Shown: one piece after another, positions 1 through 6,980 of the stretch | Layout: each line of letters opens with the position of its first letter | How positions within the stretch are numbered: the stretch's first letter is position 1 | NCBI GenBank assembly: GCA_023430045.1 | Contig: JAEZCF010000018.1 | Location: forward strand, 1-32,809 | Length of the DNA stretch: 32,809 bases | Reading direction: 5' to 3' | DNA from: Pseudomonadota bacterium | GTDB lineage: Bacteria > Pseudomonadota > Gammaproteobacteria > Xanthomonadales > Xanthomonadaceae | Notes under the pieces: model-generated | Databases searched by the model: none | Seen by the model: only the letters and a program-made list of their open reading frames with translations | Told to the model about the DNA's origin: nothing | Translations under genes and position numbers: made by a program

Positions 1-77
1 CGATCGCTGAGACCTAGAGCCGAACGGTCGCCCACGCCGGGCTCTCGACGCCTAATCTGCCAGATCGGCAAGAGATA

Positions 78-132
78 AGAGCCGGGCTCTGCCCGGCTGT
101 GCGGCAATGCATCAGCCGGACAGCGCCCGGCT
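78..132. repeat. Pair of SMAG/REP-type palindromes downstream of engB
   Basis: Two imperfect palindromes lie just beyond the engB stop. The first (78-98) has arms AGCCGGGC and GCCCGGCT; the second (114-132) has arms AGCCGG and CCGGCT in the opposite orientation. A more degenerate relative with GAGCC and GGGCTC arms seems to occupy about 15-45. The paired, opposite arrangement and the GAGCCGGGCTCTGCCC core are those of S. maltophilia REP elements. They may stabilise or end the engB transcript; this is inference. Confidence 0.75.
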
Positions 133-161
133 CCACATACAGACCTGTCCGGCGCGATACG

Positions 162-764
162 TCAGTCCAGTCCGAGCCAGCCGCCGATGATGCCGCGCGC
201 CTCATCCACGCCGAGCCGGCTCTCGCCGGAGAACACCTGCACGCTGACGGTATCGCCGAACGCGCTCTGCAGCTCCTTGCGGACCTTCTGCAGGGTCTGC
301 ATCTGCTGGCTGCGGCTCAGCTTGTCGGCCTTGGTCAGCAGCGCGTGCGCCGGCAGGCCCCGCTGTACGGCGTAGGCCAGCATCTGGCGGTCGTAATCCT
401 TCAACGGGTGACGGATGTCCATCACCACCACCAGTCCGCGCAGTGCGTTGCGGGTGCGGAAGTAGCGATCGATGAAGGCCTGCCAGTGGGCCTGCAGGTC
501 CAGCGGCACCTTGGCATAACCATACCCGGGCAGATCGACCAGATGCGCTTCCGGCGTGACTTGGAAGAACACCAGCTGCTGCGTGCGGCCGGGCGTCTTG
601 GACACGCGCGCCAGCGAGTTCTGGCGGGTAAGGGCGTTGAGGGCGCTGGATTTTCCGGCGTTGGAGCGGCCGGCGAAAGCCACTTCGGCACCTTCATCGG
701 GCGGCAGCTGCCCCGCGTTGTGGGCCGAAAGGTGGTAACGCGCGCGTTCGATGAGTAGAGACAT
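162..764 (-). CDS. engB: Ribosome-biogenesis GTP-binding protein EngB/YihA/YsxC
   Basis: TRAFAC-class GTPase of about 200 residues that assists assembly of the large ribosomal subunit in the cytoplasm and is essential or important in many bacteria. The G1/Walker A loop GRSNAGKS is at residues 32-39, the switch II motif DLPG at 77-80 followed by YGYAKVP, and the base-specificity motif TKAD at 144-147. The length is usual for the family. I chose the ATG at 764 because the conserved N-terminus MSLLIERARYHLS begins there; an in-frame ATG two codons upstream (770) is equally possible and no clear Shine-Dalgarno decides it. The open frame continues far upstream to 1157, but that part overlaps the divergent cytochrome gene and looks non-coding. 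The gene is divergent from cytochrome c4 across about 150 bp. Confidence 0.96.
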   Translation of the reverse strand: MSLLIERARYHLSAHNAGQLPPDEGAEVAFAGRSNAGKSSALNALTRQNSLARVSKTPGRTQQLVFFQVTPEAHLVDLPGYGYAKVPLDLQAHWQAFIDRYFRTRNALRGLVVVMDIRHPLKDYDRQMLAYAVQRGLPAHALLTKADKLSRSQQMQTLQKVRKELQSAFGDTVSVQVFSGESRLGVDEARGIIGGWLGLD

Positions 765-836
765 GTGCATAGGATCGCATGTTGCGGCGCCCTCCGCCCG
801 GGCCATGCCCCTTGCGGATGCCGCGCGGAGGCCGCA

Positions 837-866
837 TTGACCGTGCCCGGAAACGCCGTTGATAAT
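837..866 (+). promoter_or_regulatory. Predicted sigma-70 promoter of cytochrome c4
   Basis: A -35 element TTGACC (837-842, 5 of 6 to consensus) and a -10 element GATAAT (861-866, 5 of 6) are 18 bp apart. Transcription would start near 873, leaving a leader of about 43 nt with a GGAG Shine-Dalgarno at 905-908. This is one of the best consensus promoters in the window. Prediction from sequence only. Confidence 0.55.
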
Positions 867-915
867 CCGGCGTATCCGGGCGGAGGGCCTGGCCGGACCA
901 AAACGGAGCTTCAGC

Positions 916-1704
916 ATGCGCCACGCTCGCGTTCTAGCCGTTTCCGCAGTTGCCGTTTCCATCCTGGGCGCCGCCGCCTGGGCGCAGACCAGCATCACGC
1001 CACTGCCGGACAACGGCCCGATCCAGACCGCGTCGCTGGAGGTCGATTTCAGCAGCACCACCTGGGGCGATGCCACGGCAGGCCAGGGCAAGGCCGCTGC
1101 CTGCGCCGCCTGCCATGGGGCCGACGGCAACGCCACCGTGGACATGTACCCCAGCATCGCCGGGCAGAGCGAACGCTATTCCGCGCAGCAGATGGCGTTG
1201 ATCGCCACCGGCCAGCGGACGTCCGGCGCGGCGGTGGCGATGGTGCCCTTCGTCAAGGACCTCACCCCGCAGGACATGCGTGATATCGGCGCGTTCTTCG
1301 CCACCCAGAAAGCCACCGCAGGTATCGCCGACGACAGCGTGGTGGACGCCGAAGGTCCTTACAAGGACATGAAATTCTACGAAATCGGCCAGCAGCTGTA
1401 TCGCGGCGGCGATGCCTCGCGCGGCCTGCCGGCCTGCATGGCCTGCCATGGCCCCACCGGTGCCGGCAATCCGGGTCCTGCCTACCCGCACATCGGTGGC
1501 CAGCACGCCAGCTATGTCGCGCGCCGCCTGCAGGAATACCAGGCCGGGCACACCAACGAAGCCGACAAGGCGCATTTCCAGATCATGGCCACCGTCGCCG
1601 CCAAGCTCAGCGAGCAGGAGATCCAGGCCCTTGGCAGCTATCTGCAGGGCCTGCATGACAGTGCCGACGATGTCGCCGCCCAGGCACCGATGGCCGCGCC
1701 CTGA
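916..1704 (+). CDS. Di-heme cytochrome c4
   Basis: Periplasmic two-domain c-type cytochrome of 262 residues that probably carries electrons to terminal oxidases. A signal peptide (residues 1-23, ending AAWA before QTS) precedes two cytochrome c folds. The heme-attachment motifs are CAACH at residues 63-67 and CMACH at 174-178, each followed by G-rich sequence (HGADGN, HGPTGAG) as in the c4 family. Later methionines (for example in the FQIMATVAAKLS segment) are candidate axial ligands. The ATG at 916 has GGAG seven bases upstream. The gene leads a co-directional run with two DsbA-like thiol oxidoreductases; cytochrome c maturation needs thiol redox control in the same compartment, so the association is sensible. 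It could be called c553-like, but the duplicated fold favours c4. Confidence 0.93.
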   Translation: MRHARVLAVSAVAVSILGAAAWAQTSITPLPDNGPIQTASLEVDFSSTTWGDATAGQGKAAACAACHGADGNATVDMYPSIAGQSERYSAQQMALIATGQRTSGAAVAMVPFVKDLTPQDMRDIGAFFATQKATAGIADDSVVDAEGPYKDMKFYEIGQQLYRGGDASRGLPACMACHGPTGAGNPGPAYPHIGGQHASYVARRLQEYQAGHTNEADKAHFQIMATVAAKLSEQEIQALGSYLQGLHDSADDVAAQAPMAAP

Positions 1705-1806
1705 CGACCGTCCATCGCCTCCGGTAACCACCACCGGCACCGTGTGCGGTATGTTCGTCTCCGCGCGGGCACCCGCCCGCGACTGTTCCCATGGAGATGC
1801 GTGTCG

Positions 1807-2454
1807 ATGAGGTTGCTTCCCCGCCTGTTCCTGTCCCTGCTCGCCCTGGTGCCGCTGGCCCTGTCCGCCGCGCCGGAGGCCTCCGGCCTGCAGGAGGGCC
1901 GCGATTACGAGCGCATCGCCGCTGCCGGCCCGTTCCAGCCCCTGGACGGAAAGATCGAAGTGGTGGAAGTGTTCGGCTACACCTGCCCGCATTGCGCCCA
2001 CTTCGAACCCCAGCTGGCCGCGTGGGCCGCGCGACTGCCGAAGGACGTACGCTTCACCCCCGTGCCTGCCGCCTTCGGCGGTCCGTGGGACGCCTGGGCG
2101 CGCGCCTATTACGCCGCCGACCAGCTGGGCGTGGCCAAACGCAGCCATGCCGCCGTGTTCAAGGCGCTGCATGAAGATCGCAGCCTGCCGATGCAGAACG
2201 TCTCGCCGCAGGAACTGGCCACGTTCTACACCTCGTTCGGCGTCAACGAAGCCGCCTACACCGCCGCACTGAAGAGCGATGCGGTGCAGGAAAAGCTTCG
2301 GCAGGCGCGCGAATTCGCCCAGCGGACGAAGATTCCAGGCACGCCTGCCCTGGTGATCAATGGCCAGTACCTGGTCAAGGGCCAGAGCTTCGAGGACCAG
2401 CTGCGCATCGCCTCGGCACTGATTGCCCAGGCCCGCAACGGCAAGGCCCGCTGA
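1807..2454 (+). CDS. dsbA: Periplasmic thiol:disulfide interchange protein DsbA
   Basis: Thioredoxin-fold oxidase of 215 residues that introduces disulfides into exported proteins. A signal peptide (about residues 1-22, ending LALSAAP) is followed by the DsbA fold. The active site C60-P-H-C63 is the classic DsbA dipeptide, and the cis-proline loop is seen later in GTPALVING. The ATG at 1807 was chosen because GGAG (1793-1796) lies ten bases upstream; a GTG at 1801 is the alternative. About 100 bp separate it from cytochrome c4 and 100 bp from a second, paralogous DsbA. The two share many segments, including FQP near the mature start, the YLVKGQSF/YLVKGKSF motif and the DQLRIA tail, which points to local duplication. 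Confidence 0.93.
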   Translation: MRLLPRLFLSLLALVPLALSAAPEASGLQEGRDYERIAAAGPFQPLDGKIEVVEVFGYTCPHCAHFEPQLAAWAARLPKDVRFTPVPAAFGGPWDAWARAYYAADQLGVAKRSHAAVFKALHEDRSLPMQNVSPQELATFYTSFGVNEAAYTAALKSDAVQEKLRQAREFAQRTKIPGTPALVINGQYLVKGQSFEDQLRIASALIAQARNGKAR

Positions 2455-2511
2455 ACCGCGCGCCATTCCACACACGGCGGCGATGCCGCTGCATGTCATC
2501 ATTCGTTCCTG

Positions 2512-2529
2512 GCCGGCGCCTGCGCCGGC
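2512..2529 (+). other. Perfect GC hairpin between the two dsbA genes
   Basis: GCCGGCGC (2512-2519) is followed after two bases by its exact complement GCGCCGGC (2522-2529). It ends 25 bases before the start of the second dsbA. There is no run of T after it, so it does not look like an intrinsic terminator. It could stabilise the upstream mRNA or adjust expression between the paralogues; function is inferred. Confidence 0.5.
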
Positions 2530-2554
2530 TTCAACCATCGCTGGAGAAGCTTCG

Positions 2555-3376
2555 ATGAAGACCCGCCTGACCCTCACCCTGCTGGCGCTGCTGCCGGTCC
2601 TCGCGGCCTGCAAGGCCGATGACGGCTCGGCCAACGTGACCACCCCGGCGGCCACCGAAGCCGCTCCGGCCGCTGCCGCCGAAGCGACCCCTGCGGCGTC
2701 CGCCGCAGGCAGCGAACAGGCCACGGGTACCGAGCAGGCCGCAGGCAGTGAGCCGACCGCAGCCGCGGCCAGCACGCCGATGCGCCTGAGCGGTCCGGAA
2801 CCGGTTGTGGGTACCGACTACGTGGAAATCACCAACGGCCAGCCCTTCCAGCCAGTAGCCGGCAAGGTCGAGGTGGTCGAGATCTTCGGCTATGTCTGCC
2901 CGGCCTGCGCCGCGTTCCAGCCGCTGGTGGGACCGTGGAAGGCCGGCCTGCCCGGTGACGTGAACTTCATCTACGTGCCGGCGATGTTCGGCGGCACCTG
3001 GGATGATTACGCCCGTGCTTTCTATGCTGCGCAGACGCTGGGCATCCAGGAAAAGACCCACGAGCCGCTGTATGCCGCCATCCATGCCGAGCAGAGCCTG
3101 AAGGGCGAACGTGGCCGCGATTCGGTGGACGACATCGCCGCCTTCTATGCAAAGCATGGTGCGGATGCCAAGCAGTTCACCGCCACCATGAGCAGCTTCG
3201 CGGTCAATGCCAAGACCAATGCGGCCAAGCAGTTCGCCCTGCGCAGCCAGATCACCGGCACGCCGTCGCTGATCATCGATGGCAAGTACCTGGTCAAGGG
3301 CAAGTCGTTCCAGGACCAGCTGCGCATCGCCGACCACCTGATCGCTCGCGAGCGCGCGGCCAGGGCCGCCCACTGA
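2555..3376 (+). CDS. DsbA-family thiol:disulfide oxidoreductase, predicted lipoprotein
   Basis: Second DsbA paralogue, 273 residues. The N-terminus ends in a lipobox (PVLAAC, lipidated Cys19), so it is probably membrane-anchored through lipid. A low-complexity linker rich in Ala, Glu, Thr and Ser spans about residues 20-75 and would hold the catalytic domain away from the membrane. The thioredoxin active site is C115-P-A-C118, different from CPHC in the neighbour, and the cis-proline loop is seen in GTPSLIIDG. The ATG at 2555 has GGAG (2543-2546) eight bases upstream. The CPAC dipeptide may give a less oxidising potential than CPHC, so the pair may divide substrates or roles; this is inference. 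Confidence 0.92.
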   Translation: MKTRLTLTLLALLPVLAACKADDGSANVTTPAATEAAPAAAAEATPAASAAGSEQATGTEQAAGSEPTAAAASTPMRLSGPEPVVGTDYVEITNGQPFQPVAGKVEVVEIFGYVCPACAAFQPLVGPWKAGLPGDVNFIYVPAMFGGTWDDYARAFYAAQTLGIQEKTHEPLYAAIHAEQSLKGERGRDSVDDIAAFYAKHGADAKQFTATMSSFAVNAKTNAAKQFALRSQITGTPSLIIDGKYLVKGKSFQDQLRIADHLIARERAARAAH

Positions 3377-3398
3377 TCCCGGAAGCGCGCATACCCTC

Positions 3399-4169
3399 GT
3401 GAATTCCCCCCACTCACGTACCCTGCGCCTGTTGACGGCCAACATCCAGGCCGGTTCAAGCACCCGCCGGTACAGCGACTATGTGACCCGCAGCTGGTCG
3501 CATGCGCTGCCGGCAGGTCGCAAGCGCAGCAGCCTGGATGCCATCGCCACCCTCGCACGCGGCCATGACATCGTCGGCCTGCAGGAAGCCGATCCCGGCA
3601 GTCTGCGCTCGGGTTTCACCAACCAGACCCATTACCTGGCGCAGCAGGCCGGTTTCCATTACTGGAGCCACCAGCCGAACCGGCGCATGGGGGGCGTGGC
3701 CTCATCGGCCAACGGCCTGCTGAGCAAGCTGGAACCGGTGGAAGTACAGGATCATGCCCTGCCCGGCCGCATCGGCGGGCGCGGCGTGCTGCTCGCAAAA
3801 TTCGGCGACGGTAACGAAGGCCTGGCAGTAGCAGTGGCACATCTGTCGCTGGGCGCAGGCTCGCGACTGGCGCAGCTTTCATTCATTGCCGAAATGCTGT
3901 CCGACCATCCGAACGCAGTGCTGATGGGCGATTTCAACTGCCTGGCCGAGCGCCCGGAAATGCAGGTGCTTTACCGGAAGACCAAACTGCAGCCCCCCGG
4001 TTGCGTGGTGCCGACCTTCCCCAGCTGGCGGCCCGACCGCGCCATTGACCACATCCTGGTCAGCAGCACTCTGGCGCAGAAGAGCGTGGAGGCGGTGCCG
4101 GCGGCATTCAGCGACCACCTGGCGCTGGCAATGTCCATCGACGTGCCGGAAGACGCCCTGCGTCGCTGA
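3399..4169 (+). CDS. Endonuclease/exonuclease/phosphatase family protein
   Basis: Protein of about 256 residues with the EEP (DNase I-like) fold. Visible family motifs are the N-terminal beta strand with Asn15 (LLTANIQAG), the metal-binding Glu63 (VGLQEAD), the GDFN motif in the middle of the C-terminal half, and the closing SDHL with the catalytic Asp-His pair. Many relatives are Mg-dependent phosphodiesterases; the substrate cannot be told from sequence. There is no signal peptide, so it is probably cytoplasmic. The only plausible start is GTG at 3399, 22 bp after the second dsbA, with no clear Shine-Dalgarno, so translation may depend on the upstream gene. The N-terminus is therefore less sure than the rest. 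Confidence 0.85.
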   Translation: MNSPHSRTLRLLTANIQAGSSTRRYSDYVTRSWSHALPAGRKRSSLDAIATLARGHDIVGLQEADPGSLRSGFTNQTHYLAQQAGFHYWSHQPNRRMGGVASSANGLLSKLEPVEVQDHALPGRIGGRGVLLAKFGDGNEGLAVAVAHLSLGAGSRLAQLSFIAEMLSDHPNAVLMGDFNCLAERPEMQVLYRKTKLQPPGCVVPTFPSWRPDRAIDHILVSSTLAQKSVEAVPAAFSDHLALAMSIDVPEDALRR

Positions 4170-4253
4170 CGCCGGGCTTCCGTTTCACCACAGAGCCTCG
4201 GTGCCGCCCGCACAGGACGGCCTGCTGCGCGTCGTTCAGAATCAACAACAGTA

Positions 4254-4285
4254 TTGATGATGCGAATCAATCCCATTAATATTAT
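4254..4285 (+). promoter_or_regulatory. Predicted promoter overlapped by a Fur-box-like site
   Basis: GATGATGCGAATCAATCCC (4256-4274) matches 13 of 19 positions of the Fur consensus GATAATGATAATCATTATC. It overlaps a possible promoter with -35 TTGATG (4254-4259) and, 17 bp on, -10 TAATAT (4277-4282); TATTAT at 4280-4285 is another candidate -10. The surrounding 40 bp are markedly AT-rich compared with the window. Placement in front of a siderophore-type receptor fits iron repression. About 150 nt of leader follow before the gene; apart from this site I see nothing in 4170-4443. Confidence 0.5.
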
Positions 4286-4443
4286 GTGATCCCGAGCGCA
4301 CAGGACGTGGCTCGGCGATCAGCTACCACGCCCGCGCCGGAACGTTCCGGTGTTGCCAGCCGCGTACTGTCCCCCACTTCCGCACCGTCTGGCCTCCGAG
4401 GATCCGGGCCCGGCGCCTGTAGCGACCTGCCCGGTAAACCACC

Positions 4444-6588
4444 ATGAACCGCACCGCCGAAGCGCTGTCCCGCCCGCTCACGCTCCACCGCCTGCCCCAG
4501 GCCCTGCTGGTCGCTCTCTGCGCCACGGCCCCCGCCTTCGCCCAGGACGCTGCGCCCAGCGCAACCACCCTGGACGGCATCGTCGTGAAGGGCGAGCGCG
4601 CGGAAGGGTATTCCGTGCGTCGCACCTCGGCGGGTACCCGCTTCGATCTGGCGCCGCGCGAGATCCCGCAGTCGGTCAGCATCATCAGCCACCAGCGCAT
4701 CGAGGACCAGAACCTCGACGACATCATCGACGTGCTGGCCAATACCACCGGTGTGACCAGCACCCAGTCGGACAGCGAGCGCACCGAGTTCTATGCCCGT
4801 GGCTTCTACATCGACAACTACCAGTTCGATGGCCTGCCCACCACCATGGTGCAGAACTGGAGCTACGGCGATTCCGGCCTGGACCTGGCCCTGTACGACC
4901 GCGTGGAAGTGGTGCGTGGCGCCACCGGCCTGCTGACCGGCGCGGGTAATCCGTCGGCCTCGGTGAACCTGATCCGCAAGCACGCCGACAGCGCCGAACT
5001 GACCGGCAGTGTGTCGGTGAACGTGGGCAGCTGGGGCCGCACCCGCAGCACGGTAGATGTGACCACGCCGCTCAATGCCAGCGGCTCGGTACGTGCGCGC
5101 GCGATCGGCAGCTACCTGGATACCGATGCGCAGATGGACCGCTACAACCAGCGCAAGACGCTGGGCTATGCGGTCATCGATGCCGACCTGACCCCGGATA
5201 CGCAGCTGAGCGTGGGCTACGACTACCAGCACAAGAAGGCCACCGGCGTGACCTGGGGCGGCTTCCCGATGTTCTACTCGGACGCCTCGCCGACCAGCTA
5301 CGACGAGTCGTTCAACCCGGCGCCGGATTGGACCTACTGGGAGACCACCACCAAGCGCGCGTTCGCCACACTGGAACACGCCTTCGACAACGGCTGGAAG
5401 TTCAAGATCGGTGCGACCCACGACAAGACCGACTCGGACGACAAGCTGTTCTACCCGTACTACACGATCTACGGCTTCGACAAGACGACCGGAGCGGGTG
5501 TGGTTCCCTATTCGGGCTACTACCAGACCGAACGCCAGGTCGACGGCGTCGATGGCTACATCGATGGTCCGTTCCAGCTGTTCGGTCGTGAACACCAGTT
5601 CATGGCGGGCGTGAGCTACAACAAGCGCGATTACGTCAATAATGGTGCCTATGACTTCCCCGCACCGATGGACAGCTACCTCGGCTGGACGGGAAATCAT
5701 CCGGAGCCGAACTGGGCGCCGTCGGCCGAATTCAGCCGCGGCAAGGTCACCCAGAAGGCCGGCTATGCAGCCGCCCGGCTGTCGCTGGCGGATCCGCTGA
5801 AGCTCATCGTCGGCGCCCGCTACACCGATTACACCCTGGACGCTACCGAAAGTGGCGTCGCCACCCGCTTCAGCCACAAGGTGACCACGCCTTACGCCGG
5901 CCTGGTGTACGAGCTCAATGACATCTGGTCCACCTACGCCAGCTACACCGAAATCTTCCAGCCGCAGACCAACCGCACCATCACCGGTTCGTACCTGGAC
6001 CCGGTGGATGGCAGTAGCTACGAAGCCGGCGTCAAGGCCGCCTGGTTTGACAACCGCCTGAACGCGTCGCTGTCGGTATTCCGCATCGAGCAGGACAACG
6101 TCGCCCAGCCCACCACGGACATGGTGCCGGGTACCTCGGAAACCGCCTATGTCGCCGCGCGCGGCACCGTCAGCCGTGGCTTCGAGCTGGAGCTGAACGG
6201 CGAACTGGCCCCGGGCTGGAATGCCACGTTCGGTGCGTCGCGCTACGTGGCCAAGGACGCCAACGAAGCCGACATCAACCCCAACCTGCCGCAGACCGCG
6301 ATCAAGCTGTTCACCAGCTACACCCCGCAGTCGCTGCAGGAACTGACTGTCGGCGGTGGCGCAAACTGGCAGAATCGCATCTATTACCCCGTTCCGGTCT
6401 ATGGCCGCATCGAGCAGGACGGCTATGCGCTGGTCAGCGCCTTCGTGCGCTACCGGCTGTCCCCGGAGTTCAGCGTGCAGGCCAACCTCAACAACCTGCT
6501 GGACAAGAAGTATTTCTCGCAGATCAATGGCTACGGTGCCTACGGCGACGGCCGCAACGGCTCCATCACGTTCACCTGGTCGTTCTGA
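4444..6588 (+). CDS. TonB-dependent siderophore receptor (FhuE/FpvA type)
   Basis: Outer-membrane gated barrel of 714 residues for uptake of a ferric siderophore. The signal peptide ends at about residue 34 (APAFAQ). The TonB box region is TLDGIVVKG (about 42-50), followed by the plug with REIPQSVSIIS, DVLANTTGV, the ARGF(Y) motif and VEVVRGATGLL-GAGNPSASVNLI, all characteristic of the ferrichrome/hydroxamate/pyoverdine receptor family. The barrel ends in the typical aromatic residue (TFTWSF). There is no extra N-terminal signalling domain before the TonB box, so it is not a sigma/anti-sigma transducer. The substrate is unknown. The ATG at 4444 has no strong Shine-Dalgarno. It converges with another receptor gene across the SMAG array. 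Regulation by iron is suggested by the upstream Fur-like site. Confidence 0.94.
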   Translation: MNRTAEALSRPLTLHRLPQALLVALCATAPAFAQDAAPSATTLDGIVVKGERAEGYSVRRTSAGTRFDLAPREIPQSVSIISHQRIEDQNLDDIIDVLANTTGVTSTQSDSERTEFYARGFYIDNYQFDGLPTTMVQNWSYGDSGLDLALYDRVEVVRGATGLLTGAGNPSASVNLIRKHADSAELTGSVSVNVGSWGRTRSTVDVTTPLNASGSVRARAIGSYLDTDAQMDRYNQRKTLGYAVIDADLTPDTQLSVGYDYQHKKATGVTWGGFPMFYSDASPTSYDESFNPAPDWTYWETTTKRAFATLEHAFDNGWKFKIGATHDKTDSDDKLFYPYYTIYGFDKTTGAGVVPYSGYYQTERQVDGVDGYIDGPFQLFGREHQFMAGVSYNKRDYVNNGAYDFPAPMDSYLGWTGNHPEPNWAPSAEFSRGKVTQKAGYAAARLSLADPLKLIVGARYTDYTLDATESGVATRFSHKVTTPYAGLVYELNDIWSTYASYTEIFQPQTNRTITGSYLDPVDGSSYEAGVKAAWFDNRLNASLSVFRIEQDNVAQPTTDMVPGTSETAYVAARGTVSRGFELELNGELAPGWNATFGASRYVAKDANEADINPNLPQTAIKLFTSYTPQSLQELTVGGGANWQNRIYYPVPVYGRIEQDGYALVSAFVRYRLSPEFSVQANLNNLLDKKYFSQINGYGAYGDGRNGSITFTWSF

Positions 6589-6604
6589 GCCCCTCGCGCG
6601 TCAC

Positions 6605-6972
6605 GTAGAGCCGGGCTCTGCCCGGCTGAAACATCATCCCGCAGCGGGGCAGAGCCCCGCTCTACCCACGGCGTCACGTAGAGCCGGGCTCTGCCCGGCT
6701 GAAGCATCATCACGCATCACGTAGAGCCGGGCTCTGCCCGGCTGAGGCATCATCGCGCATCACGTAGAGCCGGGCTCTCCCCGGCTGAAACATCATCGCG
6801 CAGCGGGGCAGCGCCCCGCTCTCCCCAAGCACGTCACGTAGAGCCGGGCTCTGCCCGGCTGAAGCATCACCGCGCAGCGGGGCAGAGCCCCGCTCTACCC
6901 AAGCGCATCACGTAGAGCCGAGCTCTGCCCGGCTGAAGCATCATCGCGCAGCGGGGCAGCGCCCCGCTCTAC
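6605..6972. repeat. Array of ten SMAG/REP palindromes between convergent receptor genes
   Basis: Six forward copies of a 23-base unit (GTAGAGCCGGGCTCTGCCC plus GGCT) start at 6605, 6678, 6721, 6764, 6838 and 6912. Four inverted relatives with a different stem (AGCGGGGC and GCCCCGCT, ending CTCTAC or CTCTCC) lie at 6641-6665, about 6800-6824, 6874-6898 and 6948-6972. Spacers are near-identical (GAAGCATCATCGCGCA or similar), so the whole forward-plus-inverted dimer was probably amplified. The array fills the 392-bp gene-free stretch between two convergent stops and could act as a two-way transcript end. No other gene is seen in it. Confidence 0.92.
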
Positions 6973-6980
6973 CTGAGCAC

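Noticed and set aside
765..1157. N-terminal extension of engB to 1157
   Set aside because: It would overlap the divergent cytochrome gene and its promoter, and the conserved N-terminus begins at 764.
4291..4443. Riboswitch or other structured RNA in the long leader of the first receptor
   Set aside because: I saw no conserved riboswitch core or strong hairpin; only length suggests it.
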